Shown: positions 1 to 8,838, counted from the stretch's first letter. The stretch: DNA of 20,769 bases from Chromera velia (GCA_018398765.1 JAHBMJ010000759.1:20001-40769), one strand, 5' to 3'. Notes: generated from the sequence alone by a model not told the origin. A program made the numbers and translations.

Positions 1-1624
1 AGGAGACTTCTAGAAATCCCGGTGAAAGGAACGTTTTCTCGGTGGAAACCAAACACTTTGGCACTCTCAACAGCACAAAATCTCCTTGTATCTGATGGTA
101 TATGGTATACGTTGATTTTAATTATATCATATATAATTGCAGATGATCGAGTCGATCCATATGCATATATGCATGCATGGACCGACGAATGAACACATGC
201 ATGTATGCATGCATGCATTAATTATTTTTTTTTACGAGCTCGATCGGCCGCGGGGGCCGCTGAGATCAGCCGAAAGGCCCTGAGACTACACGCACTCGCG
301 TAACGCATTTTTACGCTTTTTTTTTTATTGTTTTGGCCCGGGGGGGGTGGAGGGGGAGGTCAGTTCTGCTGTCTGTCTGCATGTATGTCGATCAATCTGT
401 TGTCCAGCTGTCACGGTCCGTGTCACTACTGGAGAAAAGTGATCCTCAACAGCTCAAACGGAGCAGTGGATCCTTGGACCATATATGTTTTGCCTCTATT
501 TGCATCAAAGGGCAGCTCTACTAAGACCAATTCTGTCACCTCCCAACTAACTGAGTCCGGAAGAGCGCAGAACAGAGTCTCTATACGAGTTGCTTGAGGG
601 ATATATTTTAAAATTTATGTGACACTGTGACAGAAAGATAAAGTTTCTCTAACAAACTATGAACCTAGCTACGAACCTGCCCCCGCAAAATAAAAAAATG
701 TGTTATGCTAGTACGCATGCATTGTCACGGCTTCTCCGCTGATTTCATGCTGATTAATTCTCAGCAGAGCTGAACTGCCCCCAGGAGCAATGTGATACAA
801 CATATCAACTGTATACCACTGCATGGTTGAGTGCACGCATGCATATATTCCTTCGCTCCAGGAATTATTAAATGTGTTACACTAAGCTAGTTCACGCCAG
901 ACTAAGTTCAACTTGGGTAAAAGCCTTGCCACTGCGTCACGCCGGGGGGCGCCGGGGGCCATTGATGGTTTGAATTAACGTGATCCCGGCCGCATAGTTC
1001 GACTATGCATGTTTATGTAAGTGTATGTAAGTGTACGCATTGAATTTCATGGCCTCCAGGCCGTCAGACTGAAGGAGCTTCAATCTTGAGTCGCGAAGAA
1101 AGGGACTACGAGGCTTCGAAAAAGATATGACGGCAGTGTGAGAGAAAGTACATGCGGGGCGGCGTGTCAAGGTGTGCTGGGCGGGCCGCGCAGACCTTTA
1201 GTGGGCCAAGGCCTGCATGCGTACGTCAGTGCGTCATTCTTTGTTCAGACTCGAATTGAGTGCATGCGCCAGAAATACTTGAGTCGGGCTTGAATATGCT
1301 TGAATGTGAGCTCGTGTGATTGAAGGAAACTGTGAGTGTGGTCAGTCTATCAGTGGTTGAAAGTGATAGGATGGCAGTTCAATCAGTCAGACACACACTG
1401 GTGTATGGGCGTGGGTCGTACGGTTTTTCATGTTGAAGCAGTGACGTAATCGCTGTCAAAGCACTGCCGTCTCCAGTAAATATCTTGACTATTACTAGAA
1501 GATGGAGTCAAGAAGACTGAAGAACTTTGCTGTCTGGTAGGTTCAAACTTTCTTGTTTGTTCTGTTCTGTTCAAGTCTATGTACTTAGCTGTTCCCTAGC
1601 TAAGTATATAGTATACCATCATAG
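1..1624. other. Gene-free stretch, TGCATGC-rich
   Basis: I find no convincing coding region here. Short open frames at 328-597 and 333-524 run through a G-homopolymer region and look like chance. The sequence holds alternating TGCATGCA tracts (about 155-218, also near 715, 835 and 1213), long T runs (about 225-235 and 309-328) and a GC-rich patch (240-300). A short ATG-initiated segment at 1502-1536 ends at a GTAGG donor-like site, but no acceptor joins it in frame to the reading frame starting at 1625, so I do not call it an exon. Confidence 0.6.
155..218. repeat. TGCATGCA alternating purine-pyrimidine tract
   Basis: Two clusters of overlapping GCATGCAT palindromes lie within about 60 bases and are followed by a T tract. 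Shorter instances recur through the first 1.3 kb. Such tracts are self-complementary and slippage-prone. No function can be assigned from sequence. Confidence 0.6.
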
Positions 1625-2557
1625 GCAGCAGCCGAAGTGATTGAGAGCTCAAATGAATTTCCCTCTATTGGCAACGACACTGCAAGTAGAAGTCTAGGTG
1701 ATCCGACGGCGGCACTTTATCTCGGACAGTCTTCCCTTACCGAACAAACAGGAGACACAACACTAAGAAGCCTAGTATCATCGGCATTCTAAGAAGCAAC
1801 TGAAGCAAAAGCGGAGAGCAGCTGGGAGTCTGACTCTGTTTCACCGGCCGTGCTGTAGGCCGATCGCGAAAAGAAAATCGAATTCATTCCAACACGGCCC
1901 CGCAAGAGTAAAAGAGGCCCAATCGGGACCTAGACACAGGAGTTTGGCTTACTGGTTATCATGAACGATGCCACAGTGATGCCGTCTCCCACTAAGCAAC
2001 TGCAGCAGACTAAAGAAAAGATGCTGTCTGAGTATGTGTCGCAAGAAAGCGACTTGTTGCTGCAGCGGAAGTTATTCTACCTCACCAACAGAGGAGGCAC
2101 ACATTGTCTGTTGCATCCGGCATCTGAAGGTGAGCCACTAAACTGGCATACTTCTATGTCCAAACTTGACCTGATGGAGAAAGAGGCAGTTATAAACGCG
2201 CTGCGGAGCAAAGTGCTAAGCTACACTGCCGCCGAGCCAGTTGACTTCAATGTAGAGCACTTACTGAATGCTCTAGACTGCGACAACGGGCTGCTTTTAG
2301 CACTTCTTCCGCTCAAGGCCCTCTTGACCCTAAATGGAGGTGTTTTTTCCAATGCACACAGACACTCAAACATTGTGTACATTCCAATCTTGATGCAATC
2401 CCACATGTGGAAATCTATCAACAATAGAGACACACACGTTGATCCCTGGGAATTCTGGCAGATCACACAATGTACTGCTGGAGGGACAAGGGTATGGATT
2501 CAGGACAACCGTCTCAAGACTATTGGGAAAGACCTCGGGGATGAGCTGCATGACTAG
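1625..2557 (+). pseudogene. Decayed unknown gene (intact core 1961-2557)
   Basis: One reading frame stays open from 1625 to 2557 except for three stops: TAA at 1790, TAG at 1856 and TAG at 1931. The uninterrupted part from ATG 1961 encodes 198 residues. The product begins with a polar, Gln/Lys-rich stretch that may be helical and continues with Leu-rich segments (LLLALLPLKALL near residue 115). There is a Trp-containing WEFWQITQ segment near residue 165. I recognise no domain. The amino-acid-like composition upstream of ATG 1961 suggests the original protein was longer and that nonsense changes cut off its N-terminal part. Alternatively, 1961-2557 may be a real short gene with a chance open upstream frame. 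A frame-shifted continuation may run into the Gly/Lys repeat directly downstream. Confidence 0.4.
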
Positions 2558-2562
2558 GCTGC

Positions 2563-2870
2563 ATGAGAGGGACCAATTCAGGCGGTGGAGGGGGGGAAAA
2601 AAGGAAACGCAAGAAAAGAGAGCCAGCCTAAGGGGATGTTGCTGCCTTGGCCTCATCTTTGGCAGGGGCCATTTCAGGTGGTGGAGGGGGGGGAAAGGGG
2701 AAGCGCAAGAAAAGAAAGCCCGGGGACGCTGCTGCCTCGGCCTCGTCTTTGGCAGGGGCCAATTCAGGCGGTGGAGGGGGGGGGAAAGGGAAGCACAACA
2801 AAAGAGAGCCAGGGGATACTGCTGCCTCGGCCTCGTCTTCGGCAGGGGACGTTTCTCTCACTGTTGGAGG
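2563..2870 (+). repeat. In-frame ~90-bp Gly/Lys-rich coding repeat
   Basis: Three head-to-tail units start at 2572, 2668 and 2758, with a fourth junction at 2848, so the spacings are 96, 90 and 90 bp, all multiples of three. In the frame of 2572 each unit encodes a Ser-Gly6 stretch, a basic KGKRKKRK-like block and an Ala/Ser-rich ASASSLAGA linker. The first unit carries an in-frame TAA at 2629. Frame-preserving length changes suggest the array once expanded under coding constraint. The basic block resembles a nuclear or nucleic-acid-binding tail, which is inference only. The array runs straight into the N gap, so its copy number is unknown. Confidence 0.6.
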
Positions 2871-3158
2871 NNNNNNNNNNNNNNNNNNNNNNNNNNNNNN
2901 NNNNNNNNNNNNNNNNNNNNNNNNNNNNNNNNNNNNNNNNNNNNNNNNNNNNNNNNNNNNNNNNNNNNNNNNNNNNNNNNNNNNNNNNNNNNNNNNNNNN
3001 NNNNNNNNNNNNNNNNNNNNNNNNNNNNNNNNNNNNNNNNNNNNNNNNNNNNNNNNNNNNNNNNNNNNNNNNNNNNNNNNNNNNNNNNNNNNNNNNNNNN
3101 NNNNNNNNNNNNNNNNNNNNNNNNNNNNNNNNNNNNNNNNNNNNNNNNNNNNNNNNNN
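2871..3158. other. Assembly gap (288 N)
   Basis: This is an uninterrupted run of N. It begins just after the third unit of the 90-bp repeat, so it probably covers further repeat units, although the stated length may be only an estimate. Reading frames drawn across it are not evidence of coding. Confidence 0.99.
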
Positions 3159-3372
3159 GGGACCGGAAGTATCAGCTTGAACATGGAGGCGACGACGCTA
3201 ACACCATGACCCATGGGTCAGTCTCACTCTTTCTCTATCTGTCTGCCTGCCGTCCGTCCGTGTCGTGCAAGCTCTCTTCGCTCCTAACCGCCAGGTGTCG
3301 ATCTGACACTGCGAGTTTTTACATGTCTAAACTTCCCGCGATGTTTGCGCCGCCCCACGGCACCTGTCTCAT

Positions 3373-3603
3373 GTGCACCTGCTGCAGGGAAGGGAAAAGC
3401 GGTGCAGACGGACGACATTGAATGCTCTGGCAACAAACAGACCTCGGAAGGATCGGGGGGGGGCCGGGAGACATTCTTTGTCGGATCCAGAGAAAAAAAG
3501 CGGGAAAGAAGCCGTCTGCGAGGAGTGCACCGGCCCCCTTCGGAGGAGTGAAGGAGCGAAAGCGGACGGCGAGGGTGGGGAACACACGTCAGGGAAAATT
3601 TAG
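3373..3603 (+). CDS. Basic hypothetical protein fragment
   Basis: This 76-codon open frame is rich in Arg, Lys, Gly and Glu and contains a CEEC pair near residue 50. I recognise no domain. It shares its reading-frame phase with the Gly/Lys repeat upstream, but the N gap prevents any firm link. A second frame (3345-3551) gives an equally basic product, so the choice between them is uncertain and a frameshift in the G-run near 3455 is possible. It could be the C-terminal end of the decayed gene that starts at 1625, or chance coding in purine-rich DNA. Confidence 0.2.
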   Translation: MHLLQGREKRCRRTTLNALATNRPRKDRGGAGRHSLSDPEKKSGKEAVCEECTGPLRRSEGAKADGEGGEHTSGKI

Positions 3604-3784
3604 AGGGGAAATTGAGGAAATGAAACAAATTTTTCACAAGAAGGTGCCACGGAGAAGTGCTGTATAGGTACAAAAGACTTTTACGGTCTGCTAGGCAGGT
3701 AATAAGACAAGGAGTGTGGTAAAAAACCGTCATTTGGAAATGAAGAAAAGATGAAACATAGGGAGTACCCAACGAATCCTCCCC

Positions 3785-4517
3785 CCGCGCGTCCGAGCAT
3801 TTATTGCCGACTTCTTGGGCGACCAATACCCGATTAGCAGTCTACTTATCCCTTTTCACCTCATGTCGTTTGTAGCCGCTAGCATGCAAGTGGTCGAGGC
3901 TTCGATAAACCTGCTAGATGTGCTAGACGAAAGCTTACTAGATGATGCCTTGGTAGACTTAGTTGAGGCTTTTCCTAGTACGGCACTAGAGCGTGGCCTC
4001 CAAGCTACGGGCATTTTATATTGTGTGCAAACCTTAGTTTATGTAGGTAGATGGTGGTTGTGGGCTCTCCAGGCTCCAAATATGGTCCATTACTGTCTCT
4101 TCCCGTCCCCCGTCCCTCTTTGATATAAAAGGCTTCTAGAGCGTATCACTGAGTCCCGCTTATACGTCCGTGTGCAGCCTGCAGTCCTAGCACAGCTTCT
4201 GAAAAACCTAGACTTTTATACCGTTGCCCCACTGGCATCTTCTTCAATACTAGCACGACTTCGCAGCCTTTGAGAACTCGCAAGTAATGCTCACCGCATT
4301 TTCGAAACCGGTGGTTCCCTGGAGTCTCTCTTATGTAGGAAAAGCTATCATATCGATATCGTATCATATCGTATCGGTATTGGTATTAAAGTATGGACTA
4401 TCGGTTCTCTCTCAAGCGGCCAGGCGCGCGCCGGGCCAGGCCTCGGTACTCAAAGACCGGGCGCGGCCGCGGGTCCAGTAACATGTATACCATCCCCAAC
4501 CAGCTCTATGCATGGAT
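3785..4517 (+). pseudogene. Decayed unknown reading frame, two in-frame TGA
   Basis: A single frame is open over about 245 codons apart from TGA at 4121 and TGA at 4271. The first part (to 4120) encodes a Leu/Val/Asp-rich helical-looking segment (for example LLDVLDESLLDDALVDLVEA) followed by a Trp-rich patch. The part between the two stops reads as a plausible helical protein (LLERITESRLYVRVQPAVLA). The last ~55 codons pass through the CGATA repeat and GC-rich DNA and are probably not coding. I recognise no family. Length, amino-acid composition and the sparsity of stops suggest an old gene or transposon ORF rather than chance. Confidence 0.4.
4345..4398 (+). repeat. ATCGTATC/CGATA dispersed repeat, copy 1
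   Basis: This is a degenerate array of ATATCGTATC/ATCGGTATTG units. Reverse-complemented, the sequence at 14218-14285 shows the same units and a similar entry sequence (TAGG..AGCTATC). That suggests one dispersed repeat family with members in opposite orientation. Confidence 0.55.
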
Positions 4518-4849
4518 GAATGCGGAACCGGCTCCATGGAGCGTACACTGAATTCAGTCCCAGCGGCCGGAACAGCGCCTCAAGACAAGACTGCATGTTT
4601 ACTGCATCCGATCTAACAGAGCTTCATCATTTCCGTTTTCTGAATAAAACCGCTTCTGGACAATTAAAGCATCATAACTGCCAGAAAGGGAAAAAACAAG
4701 CTAAGGTGTAGGCATATTATAAACGTCAGGCCAATAGAAATTTCGTTTCCTCAGCATGCAGAGTTGCTTGACCCGTTGTTGACCTGTTGGAGTTGGCTCA
4801 CTGGCTAACGTCCAAACACTTCAAGGACAGTAGTCTCAGAATCGTCTTT
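4399..4849. other. No gene seen; left flank of palindrome
   Basis: A GC-rich patch with GGCGCGCGCC and GCGGCCGC sites (4420-4472) is followed by ordinary mixed sequence. The short open frame at 4520-4711 has no recognisable features. Confidence 0.5.
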
Positions 4850-6532
4850 CCACAAACAGAATGGACTCTAAAGTAGGACTTAGTGGAATTCAAAGTGATT
4901 TTTAAATTTACTATATTCTAGCTTCATTATAAAATAAAACTAAGTTACTTAAAGCAATCTAGAGCCTTTTAAAGCATTTAAAATCGTTATTCCTGTGCGA
5001 ATCTGCTCAAATGTGCTCAAAAGACTGGTTGATTAGCTAGGGTGCATGGTAGGAAAAATTATGATCACCGCGGCACGTAGAAGTTAGTGAATGTTACCTA
5101 CAAAAAAATACATAGGCACAACACTAATGGATACGCTCAAAAGCAACGTTTAGCGCTGCCAATCAACTACAAAGAATTGCTTTTTCTGCAAGGGAAACAG
5201 TGCAGGAAAGAGGGTTTTACAGATAGGCTGGTCAGACCAGACAGGAGGCGGTCAGCAGGGGTTGGACAGGATTCTTCTTTTTACAAAGAAGTCATACCAT
5301 ACAGTGCAAAAGCTTGCAAATCGTTCTGCGTGTGTCAATAAAAAACTATGAAAAAGAAGAACAGGTCCGTAGGTAGATCCAGATGTTTAGACGGAGACCA
5401 GTACGGAGTGCCACAAATGAGAAAGGATGAACGAGTAAGGAACACTTACATCGGAATAGTATGGACCGCTTTCAAGGACTGACACACATGGAACAAGTGG
5501 AAGACATTCAAATGCATTAAAGCTAAGCAATTGGTCTGGGTAGAAAAATGTTTGGCACGACTGAGAGCTGTGTAAAGCTTCAGAAGAGGCGGTCAAAAAA
5601 TGGAGGCTCCAGCAGACTCTCCATCAACCCTCTCTCAGTGACCTCCCTTGTGCATTTCTGTCAAGCTCCTAACAGAACAAAGAAGCTGGATGTTAAGTAA
5701 ATCATCATGCAAAGCGAGAGAGCGAGCCGCGCTTCCTTAACTGACCTGCAGGTGTCCCCAAGTCTCCGTCCACCAACACCTGCAAATACGAAGGGACGGG
5801 CGTTCACGCTTTATGCAGTCAAGGAAGCACTTCTGTCTAGCTTATTCTGCGTGCATAAGGTTTCAAAGAAAAGACCAAGAGTCTAAGAAGCAGCGAGTCT
5901 GGACAGGCTAACCTGGGGGTTGACTGCGGGGCTCCCAAGACTGTGACCTGCAAGGAAGAGTAAGGAGAGCGATGAAGACAGCAGTACTTTAACACCTAGA
6001 TAAGGCCGGCAGCCCTTCCCCGCTTGAACAAGAGGAGCGGCAGCAAGCAGAAAGACGTTGAAAACAAGATCAAGACGGCTGGTCTCCACTAGATCCACCT
6101 GCAAGCTCCACTTCGTGCCGACCCGAGGTGACCCAGCAACTGTTGTTACAGCCGTCTCCTCCAGAGCTCCGAAAGTGCACTCCCGAAAAAAAAGTCAAAA
6201 CCGAGAAAACGCTCTGTCAAATATCTTCTAAAACCATCAGAAGACATCTGACAGAGCGTTTTTTGTGGTAACATTTCTGTGGGAAAAGTCCGTTTGTTCA
6301 GAGGTTCAGAACTCCACAGTTTTGAACCTGTGGACCTTCAAGACGGACAAGAGACTTCAGACCCGATTATTGGCCGACAGAGGCAAAGTCGGCTGCGTGC
6401 GTCGAAGGAGCAGGGTGCCGCCACCCCCTCTGGCCCCGTGGCGGCGCCTCCTGGAGTCCTGGACCCACGATAAGCCCATGTTTGGACCTGGCGGCGGGGG
6501 GGTTTGACCTCCCTGGCCTAAGGTTCAGAAGT
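4850..6532 (-). repeat. Left arm of giant inverted repeat
   Basis: Read on the minus strand, this arm matches 6537-8248 base by base around an axis at 6534/6535. The inner ~700 bp (5831-6532) are about 99% identical to the mirror. In the outer ~1 kb I counted 18 differences in 233 bp (4861-5093) and 23 in about 222 bp (5387-5608). Nearly all are transitions. Similarity fades at about 4850 (ACAGAATGGACTC against GAGTCCACTCTGT). The arm lacks a ~28-base stretch present in the right arm at about 7795-7823. Confidence 0.93.
6206..6262 (-). repeat. Mirror copy of nested 24-bp hairpin
   Basis: This is the left-arm counterpart of the hairpin at 6807-6863. Its two half-sites, around AACGCTCTGTC and GACAGAGCGTT, are each about 24 bases and are separated by about 9 bases. 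On the plus strand the two imperfect positions are A-C mismatches; on the minus strand they become G.U pairs. Confidence 0.8.
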
Positions 6533-6547
6533 CCGCACTTTTGAACC
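6522..6547. repeat. Palindrome axis: short self-complementary GGTTCA...TGAACC element
   Basis: The symmetry point of the large inverted repeat lies inside a short hairpin, GGTTCAGAAGT-CCGC-ACTTTTGAACC. Near-copies of it occur at about 6302-6327 (GGTTCAGAACTCC then ACAGTTTTGAACC) and, mirrored, at about 6741-6767. So the axis is itself a third member of a small self-complementary repeat spaced about 220 bp apart. Confidence 0.75.
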
Positions 6548-6806
6548 TTGGGCCAGGGGGGTCAAACCCCCCCGGCGCCAGGTCCAAACATGGGCTTATC
6601 GTGGGTCCAGGACTCCAGGAGGCGCCGCCACGGGGCCAGAGGGGGTGGCGGCACCCTGCTCCTTCGACGCACGCAGCCGACTTTGCCTCTGTCGGCCAAT
6701 AATCGGGTCTGAAGTCTCTTGTCCGTCTTGAAGGTCCACAGGTTCAAAACTGTGGAGTTCTGAACCTTTGAGCAAACGGACTTTTCCCACAGAAATGTTA
6801 CTACAA

Positions 6807-6863
6807 AAAACGCTCTGTCAGATGTCTTCTGATGGTTTTAGAAGATATTTGACAGAGCGTTTT
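6807..6863 (+). ncRNA. Nested hairpin, possible small-RNA precursor-like foldback
   Basis: The two 24-base half-sites, 6807-6830 and 6840-6863, are separated by a 9-base loop (GATGGTTTT). As RNA read on the plus strand, all 24 positions pair, with two G.U wobbles. The opposite strand would have two A-C mismatches. The size and wobble pattern resemble a miRNA-like foldback transcribed outward from the palindrome axis. It could equally be a solo miniature inverted-repeat element. The structure is directly visible; expression and processing are inference. Confidence 0.4.
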
Positions 6864-7121
6864 CTTGGTTTTGACTTTTTTTTCGGGAGTGCACTTTCGG
6901 AGCTCTGGAGGAGACGGCTGTAACAACAGTTGCTGGGTCACCTCGGGTCGGCACAAAGTGGAGCTTGCAGGTGGATCCAGTGGAGACCAGCCGTCTTGAT
7001 CTTGTTTTCAACGTCTTTCTGCTTGCTGCCGCTCCTCTTGTTCAAGCGGGGAAGGGCTGCCGGCCTTATCTAGGTGTTAAAGTACTGCTGTCTTCATCGC
7101 TCTCCTTACTCTTCCTTGCAG

Positions 7122-7156
7122 GTCACAGTCTTGGGAGCCCCGCAGTCAACCCCCAG
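7122..7156 (+). other. Putative 35-nt mini-exon (right arm)
   Basis: The segment is preceded by a pyrimidine-rich tract ending TTGCAG and followed by GTTAGC, i.e. canonical AG/GT boundaries. An exact mirror is present on the minus strand at 5913-5947. Both copies lie in the well-conserved inner part of the palindrome, so conservation here does not show selection. The segment could also be chance AG/GT in pyrimidine-rich DNA. Confidence 0.3.
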
Positions 7157-7289
7157 GTTAGCCTGTCCAGACTCGCTGCTTCTTAGACTCTTGGTCTTTT
7201 CTTTGAAACCTTATGCACGCAGAATAAGCTAGACAGAAGTGCTTCCTTGACTGCACAAAGCGTGAATGCCCGTCCCTCCGTCTTTGCAG

Positions 7290-7323
7290 GTGTTGGTGGA
7301 CGGAGACTTGGGGACACCTGCAG
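7290..7323 (+). other. Putative 34-nt mini-exon (right arm)
   Basis: The segment is bounded by CTTTGCAG upstream and GTCAGTTA downstream. Its minus-strand mirror, 5746-5779, is identical, although flanking bases (for example at 5782-5786 and 5816) differ between the arms. Its ends are also complementary (GCAGGTGT and ACACCTGC), so it could be a small foldback rather than an exon. The same donor, GTCAGTTA, follows the putative exon at 8285-8336. Confidence 0.35.
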
Positions 7324-8284
7324 GTCAGTTAAGGAAGTGCGGCTCGCTCTCTCACTTTACATAATGATTTACTTAGCATCCAGCTTCTTTGTTCTGCTAG
7401 GAGCTTGACAGAAACGCACAAGGGAGGTCACTGAGAGAGGGTCGATGGAGAGTCTGCTGGAGTCTCCATTTTTTGACTGCCTCTTCTCAAGCTTTGCACA
7501 GCTTTCAGTCGTGCCAGACATTTTTCCACCTAGACCAATCGCTCAGTTTTCATGCATTTGAATGTCTTCCACTTACTCCGTGTGTGTCAGTCTTTGAAAG
7601 CGGTCCATACTATCCCGACGCAAGTGTTCCTTACTTGTTTATCCTTTCCCATTTGTGGCACTCCATACTGGTCTCCGTCTAAACATCTGGATCTACCTAC
7701 GGACCTGTCTTTCTTTTTTACAGTTTTTTATTGACACACACAGAACGATTTGCAAGCTTTTGCACTGTATAGTATGACTTCTTTGTAAAAAGAATTATGT
7801 TGTCTCTGTGCTCTGTTCTTCGGAATCCTGTCCAACCCCTGCTGACCGCCTCCTGTCCGGTCTGACCAGCCTATCTGTAAAACCCTCTTTCCTGCACTGT
7901 TTCCCTTGCAGAAAAAGCAAGTCTTTGTAGTTGATTGGCGGTGCTAAACGTTGCTTTTGAGCGTATCCATTAGTGTTATGCCTGTGTATTTCTTTGCAGG
8001 TACCATTCACTAACTTCTACGTGCCGCGGTGATCATAATTTTTCCCACCGTACACCTTAGCTAATCAACCAGTCTTTTGAGCACATTTGAGCAGATTTGC
8101 ATAGGAGTAATGATTTTAAATGCTTTAAAAGACTTTAAATTGCTTTAAGCAACCTAGTTTTACTTTATAATGAAGCTAGAATATAGTAAATTTAAAAGTT
8201 ACTTTGAATTCCACTAAGTCCTACTTTGGAGTCCACTCTGTTCACAGTGTTGTTTCTTCTTTTTATGCTGTCTTGGAGCTTTAG

Positions 8285-8336
8285 GAGTGACCGGATCGAC
8301 CAAGATGTCAACATGGGCGAACTGAGATTCGGAAAG
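8285..8336 (+). other. Putative 52-nt exon outside the palindrome
   Basis: A GGAGCTTTAG acceptor precedes, and AAAG|GTCAGTTATG follows, a 52-base open segment that could encode a peptide like DQDVNMGELRFGK. It begins about 35 bases beyond the right end of the palindrome and has no counterpart on the left side. If real, it suggests the right arm is the original locus and the left arm an inverted copy of its 5' part. No protein family is recognised. Confidence 0.35.
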
Positions 8337-8780
8337 GTCAGTTATGAGTGAGGTCACTGTCATTTAGTGACATCCATACTCTGCCATTGAAGTTTGCTAC
8401 TTTACAATTGATGTTCAACCACTGAGCATGCTTTTGATGACCTTATCTTTTACAAAAGCTTGCCACTTGGTGACTCGCTGCTTGTTTTTCAACGTTGACC
8501 TAGCTTTCAGCAACGGTTCGGTCTTTACACCCTCTAAATCACAAAACATACACTAAGACTATCTATCTGTTTCCTTGTGGGAACCTTTATAGTCCAATAT
8601 GTTTATCTTGGTCTCCTTCATGCTTTCACTTATGTAAAAGGAACTCTTAATACTGCAAGCAGTGCTGTTTTCATTTTTCTGAAACTGGATCTGCCCTCCC
8701 TGGAATAACCGGTGAGTTTGTTACTTGTGCCCGCTCCATAAAGGAAGGAGAAGGCCTCCCCAAAGTCTAGAAAGCTGAAG
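8337..8780. other. No gene seen; region between palindrome and retroelement
   Basis: This is AT-leaning mixed sequence with one further acceptor-like TTTCAG near 8510. No reading frame of note and no clear repeat is visible. Confidence 0.5.
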
Positions 8781-8838
8781 ATTGTCTTACTATGGATGTG
8801 TTCCACCAATTTGGCCTAGAGGGGGTGGGAGGGGAGGA

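Larger units (their letters stand above)
6537..8248 (+). repeat. Right arm of giant inverted repeat
   Basis: This is the plus-strand counterpart of 4850-6532. It carries the same hairpin, mini-exon-like segments and open frames (for example 6965-7186 and 7473-7682). Those frames also exist on the minus strand of the left arm at 5883-6104 and 5387-5596. The inner pair differs by one residue in 73, the outer pair by about 11 in 69. Amino-acid changes are as common as expected without protein constraint, so these frames are probably not translated. The arm ends near 8248, and the putative gene-like features continue beyond it (8285-8336). Confidence 0.93.

Noticed and set aside
328-597. Short plus-strand protein genes at 328-597 and 333-524
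   Set aside because: They cross a G homopolymer, overlap in two frames and show low-complexity composition without recognisable features.
2585-3421. Long frames crossing the N run
   Set aside because: Their length comes from undefined bases; no coding claim can be made across the gap.
5387-7682. Paired open frames in the two arms (5387-5596 minus with 7473-7682 plus; 5883-6104 minus with 6965-7186 plus; 6265-6507 plus with 6562-6747 minus) as a duplicated protein gene
   Set aside because: Differences between the outer pair change the amino acid about as often as expected without constraint, and the frames overlap intron-like and hairpin sequences. Their similarity is explained by the palindrome.
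4850-8248. Palindrome as a pure assembly or chimeric-read artefact
   Set aside because: The arms differ at dozens of sites and by a ~28-base indel, which a simple read artefact would not produce. Long-read confirmation would still be useful.
4850-8248. Palindrome as a classic foldback transposon with target-site duplication
   Set aside because: I cannot find a convincing direct repeat flanking the two outer ends, and arm similarity fades gradually rather than at a sharp terminus.
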